Assembly (NCBI GenBank): GCA_023386265.1
Contig: JAEWKA010000005.1
Span: forward strand, 124,001-188,000
Source of the DNA: Bacillota bacterium
GTDB lineage: Bacteria; Bacillota; Clostridia; Oscillospirales; Oscillospiraceae
Reading direction: 5' to 3'
DNA: 64,000 nucleotides
In this document: positions 1 to 8,747 of the stretch, piece after piece
Layout: the number at the start of each line of letters is the position of its first letter
How positions within the stretch are numbered: position 1 is the first letter of the stretch
Made by a program: the position numbers and the translations under genes
Notes under the pieces: model-generated
Told to the model about the DNA's origin: nothing
The model's input: only the letters and a program-made list of their open reading frames with translations
Databases searched by the model: none

Positions 1-888
1 ACTATTTCCGGCGGCGCGACGGCGCGTCCTTTCATAACACACCACAACACTCTTGATATGGATATGTATCTCCGCATAGCCACGGAGCTTCACCTGAAGC
101 GCCTTGTCGTCGGCGGTATCGAGCGCGTTTATGAAATCGGCCGTATTTTCCGTAACGAGGGAATGGATACAAAGCACAATCCGGAATTCACGACTGTCGA
201 GCTCTATGAGGCCTATGCTGATTTCAACGACATGATGGACCTATTTGAAGACTTGCTTTCAAGCGCCGCAATGGACATTCTGGGCACATACGACGTAACG
301 TGGCAGGGCGAGCAGGTATCCCTTGCTCCGGGCTGGGAACGCCTTTCTATGGCGGAAGCAGTCAAAAAGTATCTTGGAGTCGACTTTATGCCTGTCAGTA
401 CCGATGAGGAAGCCATTGAACTCGCAAAATCCGTCGGAGTCATGATTCCGAAGGAAAAGGAAAAGACCTGGGGCAACGCCCTTTATGAATGCTTTGACCA
501 GAAGGTCGAAGAAAAGCTCATCCAGCCGACTTTCATAACCCTGCATCCTGTCGACGTTTCTCCGCTCGCAAAGCGCAGCCCATTGGACCCGAGGCTCACA
601 GAGCGTTTCGAGCTTTTCGTTTGCCACAGCGAGATGGGCAACGCGTTTTCCGAGCTAAACGACCCAATTGACCAGAAGCAGCGCTTCCAGAAGCAGGTCG
701 AGCTTCGTAAAAAGGGAGACTCCGAAGCGGGCATGATGGACGATGATTACATCACAGCGCTTGAATACGGACTGCCTCCTACGGGCGGCCTTGGAATCGG
801 CATTGACCGCTGCGTCATGCTGCTCACAGGCGTCGACTCCATAAGAGAGGTTGTTCTGTTCCCGACAATGAAACCCATAGAATGGTAA
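1..888 (+). CDS. lysS: Lysyl-tRNA synthetase, C-terminal part (5' truncated by window edge)
   Basis: Class II aminoacyl-tRNA synthetase that charges tRNA-Lys in the cytoplasm. The reading frame is open from base 1, so the N-terminal anticodon-binding OB-fold and the start codon lie outside the window. The visible part begins with the class II core stretch GGATARPFITHHNTLDMDMY. It continues through motif 2 (GRIFRNEGMDTKHNPEFT) and ends with motif 3 (GLGIGIDRCVMLLTG). The end, with the usual LFPTMKP-type C-terminus, looks complete. A downstream hairpin and a 69-base gap separate it from the RNA methyltransferase gene. Identification is secure; only the start is missing. Confidence 0.97.
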   Translation, partial: TISGGATARPFITHHNTLDMDMYLRIATELHLKRLVVGGIERVYEIGRIFRNEGMDTKHNPEFTTVELYEAYADFNDMMDLFEDLLSSAAMDILGTYDVTWQGEQVSLAPGWERLSMAEAVKKYLGVDFMPVSTDEEAIELAKSVGVMIPKEKEKTWGNALYECFDQKVEEKLIQPTFITLHPVDVSPLAKRSPLDPRLTERFELFVCHSEMGNAFSELNDPIDQKQRFQKQVELRKKGDSEAGMMDDDYITALEYGLPPTGGLGIGIDRCVMLLTGVDSIREVVLFPTMKPIEW

Positions 889-894
889 TATATA

Positions 895-932
895 AAGGCT
901 GTGGCAGGGCAATGCCGCCCCGCCGCAGCCTT
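895..932 (+). terminator. GC-rich hairpin after lysS, possible weak terminator
   Basis: An 11-bp inverted repeat, AAGGCTGTGGC with GCCGCAGCCTT (one mismatch/wobble), lies 7 bases past the lysS stop. No proper T-run follows, so termination would be partial at best. It could instead stabilise the lysS mRNA end. Confidence 0.4.
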
Positions 933-957
933 GCTGTGTTAAAAAGGTGAGGACGAA

Positions 958-1707
958 TTGGAACATATCACATCAAGGAAAAATCGAATAATTACTCATC
1001 TAAAGGACCTTTCTTTGGACGGGACATATCGCAGAAAGTCGGGGGAATTCGTATGTGACGGCGAAAAGACACTTAAAGAAGCGCTTTTCTTCGGCGCGGA
1101 AGTGACCCTTGTATTGTGGGGGAGCGAACCGTCATTTGAAATCTCTGATAGCATTACGCAGTTCTCTTGTCCCCCTGATCTCATGCAGTATGTTTCCCCG
1201 CTAAAAAACTCTTCCGGTCCTGTTTTCAGCGTTAAAATACCACGCATATCGGCGGACAATGAAAAAATCTCGACTGCTATAGTCCTTGAGAATGTGCAGG
1301 ACCCCGGAAACGTCGGCACGGTCATCAGAACAGCAAACGCGATGGGGACGGACATTGTGATACTTGTCGGCGACTGCGCCGACTTATATAACCCAAAGAC
1401 CGTTCGGGCAACGATGGGCGGCATTTTCCGTCAAAAGGTTCTGGAAACAGATTTAGACGGATTATTGGATTATGTAAACCGAAATGGCTTAAAACTCTAC
1501 GGCGCCGCACTGAGCGAGAACGCCGAGGATATTCGAAATATCAATTTAAAAGGCACCGCCGTTGCGATTGGCAGTGAGGGCAGAGGACTCACAACAGGAC
1601 TTCTTAAGCTCTGCGAGGCTCAAACCATAATTCCTATGCGTCCTGATTGCGAGTCTCTGAACGCGGCTGTGGCGGCCTCGATAGTTATGTGGGAAATGTC
1701 AAAATGA
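958..1707 (+). CDS. TrmH/SpoU-family rRNA or tRNA 2'-O-methyltransferase
   Basis: SAM-dependent SPOUT-class RNA 2'-O-ribose methyltransferase of 249 residues. An N-terminal substrate-binding region (residues 1-95) precedes the SpoU knot. The three family motifs are visible: LENVQDPGNVGTVIRTANAMG-type motif 1, IGSEGRGL motif 2 and IPMRPDCESLNAAVAASI motif 3. The start is TTG at 958, preceded by a GGTGAGGA ribosome-binding site. The stop is 13 bases before dprA, suggesting co-transcription. Length and N-terminal region fit the RlmB/TsnR-like branch; the exact target nucleotide cannot be read from the sequence. Confidence 0.88.
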   Translation: MEHITSRKNRIITHLKDLSLDGTYRRKSGEFVCDGEKTLKEALFFGAEVTLVLWGSEPSFEISDSITQFSCPPDLMQYVSPLKNSSGPVFSVKIPRISADNEKISTAIVLENVQDPGNVGTVIRTANAMGTDIVILVGDCADLYNPKTVRATMGGIFRQKVLETDLDGLLDYVNRNGLKLYGAALSENAEDIRNINLKGTAVAIGSEGRGLTTGLLKLCEAQTIIPMRPDCESLNAAVAASIVMWEMSK

Positions 1708-1720
1708 AGGGGAAGTATAC

Positions 1721-3001
1721 TTGTCGACACTGAAATACTGGGTGTGGCTTTCCGCTATGACGGGACTTAGACCGAAAAGGCGATTCGAGCTTCTTGACAC
1801 CTTCGGCGACCCCGAAAAAGTTTATTTTGCGGACGAGCGGCTTTTGAGAGAAAAGCTGAATTTTACCGACGCGGAGCTTCGGCCCTTTGCGGAGCGGAGT
1901 CTTAATAGGGCGGAGAGTATACTCGAAAAGTGTCAAGCGCAGGGAGTATACATAGTCAGCTTTCAAGACGCCGCCTATCCGGCAAGATTGAAAAACATCT
2001 ATGACCCGCCTGTTGTGCTATATGCCATGGGCAGACTCCCCGCAGTCGACGAGGAAGCGGCAATTGGTGTCGTAGGAACGAGAAAGGCCACGCCCTACGG
2101 AATTAAAATGGCGCGAAAGCTTGGCTATGAGATTACAAAATGCGGAGGGCTCGTCGTTACTGGTCTTGCAGAGGGTATTGACAGCGCTGCGGCGGAGGGT
2201 GCTCTGCGAGCAGGCGGAGCCGTTATCGGAGTCCTAGGCTGCGCAATCGACGATGTGTTTCCCAAGTGGAACGATGTACTCTATGGCGATGTTACGCTCT
2301 CCGGCGCGCTCGTCAGCGAGTATCCGCCCGGAGAGCCTTTGGGCAGAAAGAACTTTCCCGAAAGAAACCGCATAATAAGCGGGCTTTCTCTTGGTGTTGC
2401 GGTCATCGAAGCACCGCTTAAAAGCGGAGCACTCATCACGGCAACTCTTGCGCTCGAACAAGGCAGAGAAGTCTTCGCCGTACCCGGAAACGCCGACGCA
2501 TTAAACTGTGCCGGTTCGAACGATCTCATACGAGACGGCGCACAGCTCGTATCCTCAGGCTGGGATGTTCTGGCTGATTTCGCACCGCAATTTAGCGGAA
2601 AGCTCGCTATGCCTGACCCGCAAAGGACGGCGGTTTTGGCACACGGAGAGCCGGCTGAGCCTGTTTTCTATGAGGCAAAACGTACCGAAGAACCGAGGAA
2701 AACAGCCCCCGAAACGGGCAGAGGCTTTGCAAAGCTGAGGGTCAAGACCGACAGAAAAAAGGTTGACAACCCTATAAAGCGGGAATATATTGATTTGCGA
2801 GAACAGCTCTCAGGGCTTTCGGAGCGCCAGCTGAAGATTGTTTCCGTTATGAATGACAAGTCGTTGCACATTGACGACATAATAGAAAAAACGGAGCTCA
2901 AAGCACCGGAAGTGCTTTCCGAGCTGACACTGCTCCAGATAAAAGGCTTTGTATCTCAGGAAAACGGAAAGAGATTTACTTTAAATATTGGAAAGCGCTA
3001 A
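1721..3001 (+). CDS. dprA: DNA-processing protein DprA (Smf)
   Basis: DprA binds incoming single-stranded DNA and loads RecA during natural transformation; many non-competent Firmicutes also keep it. The 426-residue protein has an N-terminal helical (SAM-like) region. The Rossmann-type DprA core follows, with GVVGTRKATPYG near residue 116, VTGLAEGIDSAAAEGAL, GVLGCAIDDVFP, SEYPPGEPLGRKNFPERNRI and EVFAVPGN. A linker of about 70 residues leads to a C-terminal winged-helix domain (from about residue 360). The start is TTG at 1721 after GGGGAAG. dprA-topA-trmFO is a conserved Firmicutes gene order, seen intact here. Confidence 0.94.
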   Translation: MSTLKYWVWLSAMTGLRPKRRFELLDTFGDPEKVYFADERLLREKLNFTDAELRPFAERSLNRAESILEKCQAQGVYIVSFQDAAYPARLKNIYDPPVVLYAMGRLPAVDEEAAIGVVGTRKATPYGIKMARKLGYEITKCGGLVVTGLAEGIDSAAAEGALRAGGAVIGVLGCAIDDVFPKWNDVLYGDVTLSGALVSEYPPGEPLGRKNFPERNRIISGLSLGVAVIEAPLKSGALITATLALEQGREVFAVPGNADALNCAGSNDLIRDGAQLVSSGWDVLADFAPQFSGKLAMPDPQRTAVLAHGEPAEPVFYEAKRTEEPRKTAPETGRGFAKLRVKTDRKKVDNPIKREYIDLREQLSGLSERQLKIVSVMNDKSLHIDDIIEKTELKAPEVLSELTLLQIKGFVSQENGKRFTLNIGKR

Positions 3002-3043
3002 AACAGAAAAGGCGCTTATAATAACTATGAATTGAGGTCATTT

Positions 3044-5374
3044 ATGGCACAAACTAGGACGGATCTGGTCATTGTCGAATCGCCGGCAAAGGCGCGGACG
3101 ATTGAGAAGTATCTCGGCTCGAATTATCATGTTGTTGCTTCTATGGGACATCTTCGGGATCTTCCTAAGAGTACCATGGGCGTAGATATAGAAAATGGAT
3201 TTGAACCCGATTATCAGCCTGTGGCTGCAAGAAAAGACGTTATCGACGACCTGAAAAAGAAGTCCAAGGCAGCCGGTATCGTCTATCTCGCAACCGACCC
3301 TGACCGCGAGGGCGAGGCGATATCGTGGCATCTGAAGGAGCTTCTTGAACTGCCCGATGAAAAAGCAAAGCGCGTAACCTTTAACGAAATTACGAAAAAG
3401 GTCGTCAACGAGAGCATTGCAGCGCCTCGTGAAATTGATCAAGACTTGGTCGACGCGCAGCAGGCAAGGCGTATACTTGACCGTATCGTCGGATATAAGC
3501 TCAGCCCTTTGCTCTGGCGCAAGGTACGCCGAGGACTTTCGGCGGGACGTGTGCAGTCCGTAGCTACACGTATGGTTGTTGACAGGGAAAAAGAGATAAG
3601 GGACTTTAAAACTGAGGAATACTGGCTTCTGGATGTCATGCTTAACCGCGTGGAGAAAGAGGGCAGCTTTGTTGCGCGCTTCCACGGCGCAGAGACGAAG
3701 AAGATTGAACTTCACTCGGAAGCAGAGGTCGACAAGATAATTAAGGAAATCTCCAAGGATGAGTTCTTTATAAAATCGGTCAAGCGCGGAGAAAAGCAGC
3801 GCTCGCCCTCGCCTCCGTTCATCACTTCAACCCTCCAGCAGGAGGCTTCGCGCCGCCTTGGCATGACCCCCAAGCGCACTATGTCCATTGCCCAGCAGCT
3901 ATATGAAGGTGTTGATATTTCAGGCGAGGGAACTGTCGGACTTATAACCTACATGAGAACGGACTCGCTCCGTTTGTCTGACGTTGCAACAAGCGCAGCC
4001 AAGGATTTCATAATAGGGCACTATGGGCGGGAATACTATCCCGAAAAGACCCGCGTCTTTAAGACAAAGGCAGGAGCGCAGGACGCGCACGAAGCCATTC
4101 GTCCCAGCAGCATAGAGCTGACGCCGGAGCTTATAAAAAAAGATTTGACTGCCGATCAATATAGGCTTTATCGCCTTATTTGGGGACGCTTTACCGCCTG
4201 CCAGATGGCGAACGCCGTTTATGACGGCGTAACGATTGACGCGAGCTCCGCAGGTTATATTTTCCGCGCAAACTATTCCGAGCTCAAGTTTGCAGGTTAC
4301 ACCGCGGTATATGAGGAATCGAAGGACGAGGAGCAAGCCGAAAGAGAAAAGCCACTACCGGACCTCCGTGAAGGCGAAAAGGTAAAGCTCGCTAAGACTG
4401 ATAAGGAACAGCAATTTACTCAGCCGCCCTCCCGCTATACTGAGGCAACGCTTATCCGCGCGATGGAGGAAAAGGGCATTGGTCGACCAAGCACCTATGC
4501 GCCTACGATAAGTACTATTACGACACGCGAATATGTCGTCAAGGAAGGGAAATATCTCCGTCCCACGGTACTTGGCGAAGTCGTTACCGATCTTATGGAG
4601 GAGCGTTTCCCGGATATAGTCGACCTTAAATTCACGGCGCGCATGGAGGAGACTCTGGACAACGTCGAAGAAGGCAAGCGCATCTGGAAGGATGTACTGT
4701 CCGAATTCTACGGTGATTTCGATAACGAGCTCAAGGACGCCGAAGCGGCGCTCGAGGGACAGCATATAAAGATACCCGACGAGGAGTCGGACGAGATCTG
4801 CGATAAGTGCGGACGCAAGATGGTTGTAAAAACCGGACGCTTCGGTCGTTTTCTGGCCTGCCCTGGCTACCCTGAATGCGATTTTACAAAGCCCATCGTC
4901 GTGGAAATGCCAGGAAAATGCCCAAAATGCGGCGGACGTATCCTGAAGCGCACCTCCAAGAAGGGCTACGCATACTACGCCTGCGAGCGTGTTGCAGACA
5001 AAACCTGCGACTTTATGTCCTGGGACGTTCCCGTTAAGGAGACTTGCCCGGAGTGCGGAAGAACCCTGTTCAAGCTCTCCGGCAAAGGCAAGAAGACGCC
5101 GTTCTGCATAAATGATGCCTGCCCAAATTTCCTACCCGAGGATAAACGCGGCTATAAGAAAAAAGCTGTCGTCGCCGAGGGTGAGAGCGATGTGACGAGC
5201 GATAAAACATCGGCAAAGAAGGCTCCTGCAAAGTCTGCCGCGAAAAAGCCCGCCGCCGCAAAAAAACCTGCTGCGAAAAAGACAGCGGCTAAGAAAACCT
5301 CGACAACAAAAACTGCCACAAAGCCGGCGGCGGCAAAGAAAACACCCGCGAAAACGGGCTCGAAGACGAAGTAA
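3044..5374 (+). CDS. topA: DNA topoisomerase I (type IA) with lysine/alanine-rich tail
   Basis: Relaxes negatively supercoiled DNA. I start at ATG 3044 because GAGG at 3034-3037 is well spaced for it; an in-frame TTG lies four codons upstream. The TOPRIM domain opens the protein (VIVESPAKARTIEKYLG, then TDPDREGEA). The catalytic tyrosine sits in ITYMRTDSLRLS at about residue 303. The core is followed by three C4 zinc-ribbon modules: CDKC...CPGYPEC, CPKC...C and CPEC...CINDAC. From about residue 715 the protein ends in a low-complexity basic tail built from AAKKPAAKKT-like repeats, resembling histone H1 tails. Such tails are known on some bacterial TopA enzymes and bind DNA. Confidence 0.97.
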   Translation: MAQTRTDLVIVESPAKARTIEKYLGSNYHVVASMGHLRDLPKSTMGVDIENGFEPDYQPVAARKDVIDDLKKKSKAAGIVYLATDPDREGEAISWHLKELLELPDEKAKRVTFNEITKKVVNESIAAPREIDQDLVDAQQARRILDRIVGYKLSPLLWRKVRRGLSAGRVQSVATRMVVDREKEIRDFKTEEYWLLDVMLNRVEKEGSFVARFHGAETKKIELHSEAEVDKIIKEISKDEFFIKSVKRGEKQRSPSPPFITSTLQQEASRRLGMTPKRTMSIAQQLYEGVDISGEGTVGLITYMRTDSLRLSDVATSAAKDFIIGHYGREYYPEKTRVFKTKAGAQDAHEAIRPSSIELTPELIKKDLTADQYRLYRLIWGRFTACQMANAVYDGVTIDASSAGYIFRANYSELKFAGYTAVYEESKDEEQAEREKPLPDLREGEKVKLAKTDKEQQFTQPPSRYTEATLIRAMEEKGIGRPSTYAPTISTITTREYVVKEGKYLRPTVLGEVVTDLMEERFPDIVDLKFTARMEETLDNVEEGKRIWKDVLSEFYGDFDNELKDAEAALEGQHIKIPDEESDEICDKCGRKMVVKTGRFGRFLACPGYPECDFTKPIVVEMPGKCPKCGGRILKRTSKKGYAYYACERVADKTCDFMSWDVPVKETCPECGRTLFKLSGKGKKTPFCINDACPNFLPEDKRGYKKKAVVAEGESDVTSDKTSAKKAPAKSAAKKPAAAKKPAAKKTAAKKTSTTKTATKPAAAKKTPAKTGSKTK

Positions 5375-5401
5375 GTTATTAATCATGCGGAGGACTAAGA
5401 A

Positions 5402-6712
5402 TTGGACACGGTAACAGTTATAGGAGCGGGGCTTGCCGGCTGTGAAGCGGCATGGCAGCTTGCCAAGAGGGGCGTACCGGTACAGCTCGTCGAGATGAAG
5501 CCGCAGAAAATGACGCCCGCCCACGTTTCGGAAAACTTTGCCGAGCTCGTATGCTCAAATTCTCTCCGCAGTGATGAGCTTGCAAACGCCGTCGGACTTC
5601 TGAAAGAAGAGCTGCGGCGGCTCGGGTCGCTCATTATGGAGTGCGCCGACGCGACGAAGGTTGCGGCGGGCGGTGCTCTGGCTGTTGACCGCGAGAGTTT
5701 TTCCTCGATGATAACCGATATGGTGAAAAATAACCCGAACATTGAGGTCGTTTCCGAGGAGGCAGTTTCAATACCTGACGGCGAAGTGATAATTGCGACG
5801 GGACCATTAACGAGCGACGCGATGGCTGAATCAATCGCCGAAAAATGCGGCGATGTGGGATTTTTAAATTTTTATGACGCCGCCGCTCCGATAGTGACGC
5901 TCGAAAGCATCGATCTGGAAAACGCGTTTTACGCCTCTCGCTACGACAAAGGTACGGCTGACTATATTAACTGCCCCATGACAAAGGAAGAATATCTCGC
6001 CTTCTGGAATGAACTCTGTGAGGCAAAGCAGGCGCCAATCCACGGCTTTGACGACGCGGGAGTCTTTGAGGGCTGTATGCCCGTCGAGGTCATGGCACGT
6101 CGCGGAGAAGATACTCTCCGTTACGGACCGCTTAAGCCTGTCGGCCTTGTCGATTCACGCAAGGGTAGTGAAAACTATGCGGTAGTTCAGCTGCGGCGGG
6201 ACAACGCCGTCGGCACGATTTACAACATCGTAGGGTTTCAGACACATCTGACGTTTTCGGAGCAGAAGCGTGTGTTTTCCATGATACCGGCGCTTAAAAA
6301 TGCTGAATTCGTCCGTTTCGGCGTTATGCACCGCAACACTTATCTGAATTCACCGAAACTGCTGGACAGATATTACAGACTGAAAAAAGAGCCGCGTATC
6401 AGTTTTGCAGGGCAGATAACTGGCGTTGAGGGTTATGTAGAATCGACTGCGTCCGGTATGTATGTCGGACTTGAAACGGCTGCCCGTTTTCTTGGAGCTC
6501 CGCCAATTGATTTTCAGCGGGAAACGGCGATCGGCGCGCTGGCACTTTATGTTTCGGATGCTTCAGTGGGCAGTTTTCAGCCCATGAACATTAATTTCGG
6601 TATAATAGAACCTTTGGGAAAGAAGATAAAAGGCAAGCGGAATAAAAACGCCTTAATATCGGAACGATCCCTTGAAATCATAGAGAGGTATTCCGCGGGA
6701 GGAAGCATATGA
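5402..6712 (+). CDS. trmFO: Folate-dependent tRNA uridine-54 C5-methyltransferase TrmFO
   Basis: FAD protein that makes ribothymidine at position 54 of tRNA using methylenetetrahydrofolate as carbon donor. The N-terminal dinucleotide-binding motif GAGLAGCEAAWQL is at residues 6-18. Family signatures include CSNSLRSDE, the TSDAMA stretch, NCPMTKEEY, and FAGQITGVEGYVESTASG near residue 330. The 436-residue length is normal for the family. The start is TTG 5402 behind GCGGAGGACTAAGA. The stop codon overlaps the plsX start (ATGA, 6709-6712), so the two are translationally coupled. That links tRNA modification with the phospholipid operon that follows. Confidence 0.95.
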   Translation: MDTVTVIGAGLAGCEAAWQLAKRGVPVQLVEMKPQKMTPAHVSENFAELVCSNSLRSDELANAVGLLKEELRRLGSLIMECADATKVAAGGALAVDRESFSSMITDMVKNNPNIEVVSEEAVSIPDGEVIIATGPLTSDAMAESIAEKCGDVGFLNFYDAAAPIVTLESIDLENAFYASRYDKGTADYINCPMTKEEYLAFWNELCEAKQAPIHGFDDAGVFEGCMPVEVMARRGEDTLRYGPLKPVGLVDSRKGSENYAVVQLRRDNAVGTIYNIVGFQTHLTFSEQKRVFSMIPALKNAEFVRFGVMHRNTYLNSPKLLDRYYRLKKEPRISFAGQITGVEGYVESTASGMYVGLETAARFLGAPPIDFQRETAIGALALYVSDASVGSFQPMNINFGIIEPLGKKIKGKRNKNALISERSLEIIERYSAGGSI

Positions 6713-7734
6713 GGATAATCATTGACGCTATGGGCGGGGACAATGCCCCTGCCGAGATCGTTAAAGGAGCGGTGGAGGCTATCCGGGAATTCGGAGTGTC
6801 TGTCACGCTTGTTGGAAAAGAGACAGAGGTTCGTTCCTGCCTTAAAAATGTGGGCGCGGGGGACTTGAGCGAAAAGATAAGCATCGTCAACGCAAGCGAG
6901 GTTGTCAGCATGGAAGACGACCCTACCACTGTCCTGCGTGCTAAGAAGGACTCCTCGATGGCGGTTGCGCTGAAATTACTTAAGGACGGCGAGGGCGACG
7001 CCTGCATATCGGCCGGCAGCACCGGAGCGCTTCTGACAGGCGCAACACTCATTGTCAAGAGAGTCAGCGGTATAAGAAGGGCAGCTCTTGCGCCAGTTCT
7101 TCCGAATGGCGGCAGAGGGGTCATGCTTATCGACTGCGGCGCGAATGTCGACTGCACCCCAGAGTATCTTTTGCAGTTCGCATTTATGGGCTCATTCTAT
7201 TCGAAAAAAATCCTCGGCTGCCCAAATCCTCGCATCGGGCTTTTGAACGTCGGCACGGAGGAAACGAAGGGCGGAGACCTTCAAATCGAAGCCTTTAAGG
7301 AGCTCAAGGCAGCGGGTGACGCCGGTCATATCAACTTTATCGGCAATGTCGAGGCCAAGGACGTTTTGTTCAACACAGTCGACGTCGTGGTGACGGACGG
7401 ATTTTCGGGCAACATAATGCTCAAGACCATCGAGGGCACGGGAAAATTCATTATGAATAACCTTAAGGATATTTTTACAGCGAACAGACGCTCCATGGTT
7501 GCGGCGCTGGCTATGAAAAAGCGCCTTGGTGAATTCAAAAAGAAAATCGATCCTTCCGAGGTCGGCGGCACCTCGCTTCTCGGAATTTCAAAGCCGGTAA
7601 TTAAGGCACACGGCTCCTCGGACTCAAGGGCTTTGAAAAACGCCGTTCTTCAGGCGATAAACTGTGTCAATACGGACGTCTCCAGTGAAATCGTTAAAAA
7701 TATTGAATTAATGACGATTAGTAAGGCGGAATAG
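6709..7734 (+). CDS. plsX: Phosphate acyltransferase PlsX
   Basis: Converts acyl-ACP to acyl-phosphate, the substrate of PlsY in the first step of phospholipid synthesis; a peripheral membrane enzyme. It has 341 residues. The N-terminus MRIIIDAMGGDNAPAEIVKG is diagnostic. Further signatures are SAGSTGALL, a LIDCGAN-type stretch, NVGTEE and VVTDGFSGNI. ATG 6709 overlaps the trmFO stop and has GGGAGGAAG upstream. acpP follows with its own promoter between them. In other Firmicutes this gene is usually followed by fabD/fabG/acpP; here only acpP is kept. Confidence 0.96.
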   Translation: MRIIIDAMGGDNAPAEIVKGAVEAIREFGVSVTLVGKETEVRSCLKNVGAGDLSEKISIVNASEVVSMEDDPTTVLRAKKDSSMAVALKLLKDGEGDACISAGSTGALLTGATLIVKRVSGIRRAALAPVLPNGGRGVMLIDCGANVDCTPEYLLQFAFMGSFYSKKILGCPNPRIGLLNVGTEETKGGDLQIEAFKELKAAGDAGHINFIGNVEAKDVLFNTVDVVVTDGFSGNIMLKTIEGTGKFIMNNLKDIFTANRRSMVAALAMKKRLGEFKKKIDPSEVGGTSLLGISKPVIKAHGSSDSRALKNAVLQAINCVNTDVSSEIVKNIELMTISKAE

Positions 7735-7736
7735 TC

Positions 7737-7765
7737 TTGACAAGTATATAATTTATGAATATTAT
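7737..7765 (+). promoter_or_regulatory. Sigma-A type promoter for acpP-rnc
   Basis: TTGACA at 7737-7742 and TATTAT at 7760-7765 are separated by 17 bp, directly between the plsX stop and the acpP ribosome-binding site. This would let acpP be expressed more strongly than plsX. Confidence 0.7.
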
Positions 7766-7797
7766 CAATTCTAGCAATATATTTGGAGATGGAAATT

Positions 7798-8034
7798 ATG
7801 GTATTTGAAAGAATTCAAAAGCTAATCTGCGAGCAGTTTGTGGTCGACCCTGAGCAAGTGACAATGGAGACAGCCTTTGTGGACGATCTCGGTGCAGACT
7901 CGCTTGACGTTGTCGAACTCACCATGGCGCTTGAGGAAGAATTCTCGCTGGCAGAAGTGTCGGACGAGGAACTCAAGAAAATCCTTACGGTCGGAGACCT
8001 TGTCGAATATGTCAGCCGCTACGTGTCGGACTGA
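7798..8034 (+). CDS. acpP: Acyl carrier protein
   Basis: Carries acyl chains on a 4'-phosphopantetheine arm for fatty-acid and phospholipid synthesis. The protein has 78 residues when started at ATG 7798, which has TTGGAG at the right distance; an upstream in-frame TTG would add only five residues and lacks a site. The modified serine is in DLGADSLDVVEL at about residue 35. The protein is acidic, as expected. Standing between plsX and rnc is a standard Firmicutes arrangement. Confidence 0.96.
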   Translation: MVFERIQKLICEQFVVDPEQVTMETAFVDDLGADSLDVVELTMALEEEFSLAEVSDEELKKILTVGDLVEYVSRYVSD

Positions 8035-8069
8035 TTTTTAGACAAACTGAGCGGGAAAGGGGGTGCCCT

Positions 8070-8747
8070 ATGGATGAACTCGAAGCAAAACTTGAATATC
8101 GTTTTCACGACAGGGCGCTCCTGCTCACGGCTTTAAGCCACAGTTCCTACGCTAACGAAAACAAAGGCGCAGGCTTCATGAGCAACGAGCGTCTGGAGTT
8201 TTTGGGTGACTCCGTGCTCGGGCAGGTGGTGGCAAGCCACCTGTATTTGTCGTGTCCGAAGATGCCCGAGGGGCACATGACTCGCCTTCGCGCGGAGCTT
8301 GTCTGCGAAACGAGCCTTTATGAGGTTGCAAAGCTCTTGAACCTCGGAAAGTTTATAAAGCTTGGCAGGGGCGAGGAGCATACTGGCGGCAGAGCACGTG
8401 AGTCCATACTTGCGGATGCCGTGGAGGCTCTCATTGCCGCATTATACCTTGACGGCGGGCTTGAAGTGGCAAAGGGCTTCATCGACAAGTACATACTTTC
8501 GAAGCTTCCCGCGATGGAGACTCGCCCAATCAGCGACTATAAAACAGCGCTTCAGGAGTATACTCAGCGCAAAGCGGGTCAGATTCTCAGCTATGAGCTT
8601 TTAACCGAAGAAGGCCCCGACCATAACAAGAGCTTCACAATGCAGGTAAGTCTTAATGGCAAATCTATAGGCGTTGGCAACGGGCATACAAAAAAGGAAG
8701 CGGAGCAGTGTGCTGCGAAGAACGGACTTGAGGAGATTTCAAAATGA
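8070..8747 (+). CDS. rnc: Ribonuclease III
   Basis: Double-strand-specific endoribonuclease for rRNA processing and antisense turnover. In 225 residues the N-terminal RNase III domain carries the signature NERLEFLGDSVLG at about 33-45, with catalytic Glu/Asp. A second acidic cluster (ADAVEALIAALYLDGG) lies near 113. The C-terminal double-stranded-RNA-binding domain begins at DYKTALQEYTQRKAG and ends with NGHTKKEAEQCAAKNGLEE. The ATG at 8070 follows GGGAAAGGGGG. The stop overlaps the next start (ATGATAG), implying coupling. Confidence 0.96.
   Translation: MDELEAKLEYRFHDRALLLTALSHSSYANENKGAGFMSNERLEFLGDSVLGQVVASHLYLSCPKMPEGHMTRLRAELVCETSLYEVAKLLNLGKFIKLGRGEEHTGGRARESILADAVEALIAALYLDGGLEVAKGFIDKYILSKLPAMETRPISDYKTALQEYTQRKAGQILSYELLTEEGPDHNKSFTMQVSLNGKSIGVGNGHTKKEAEQCAAKNGLEEISK

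Noticed and set aside
3038..3715. 225-residue minus-strand open frame
   Set aside because: Fully antisense to the conserved topA core, with no ribosome-binding site; a shadow of biased codon use.
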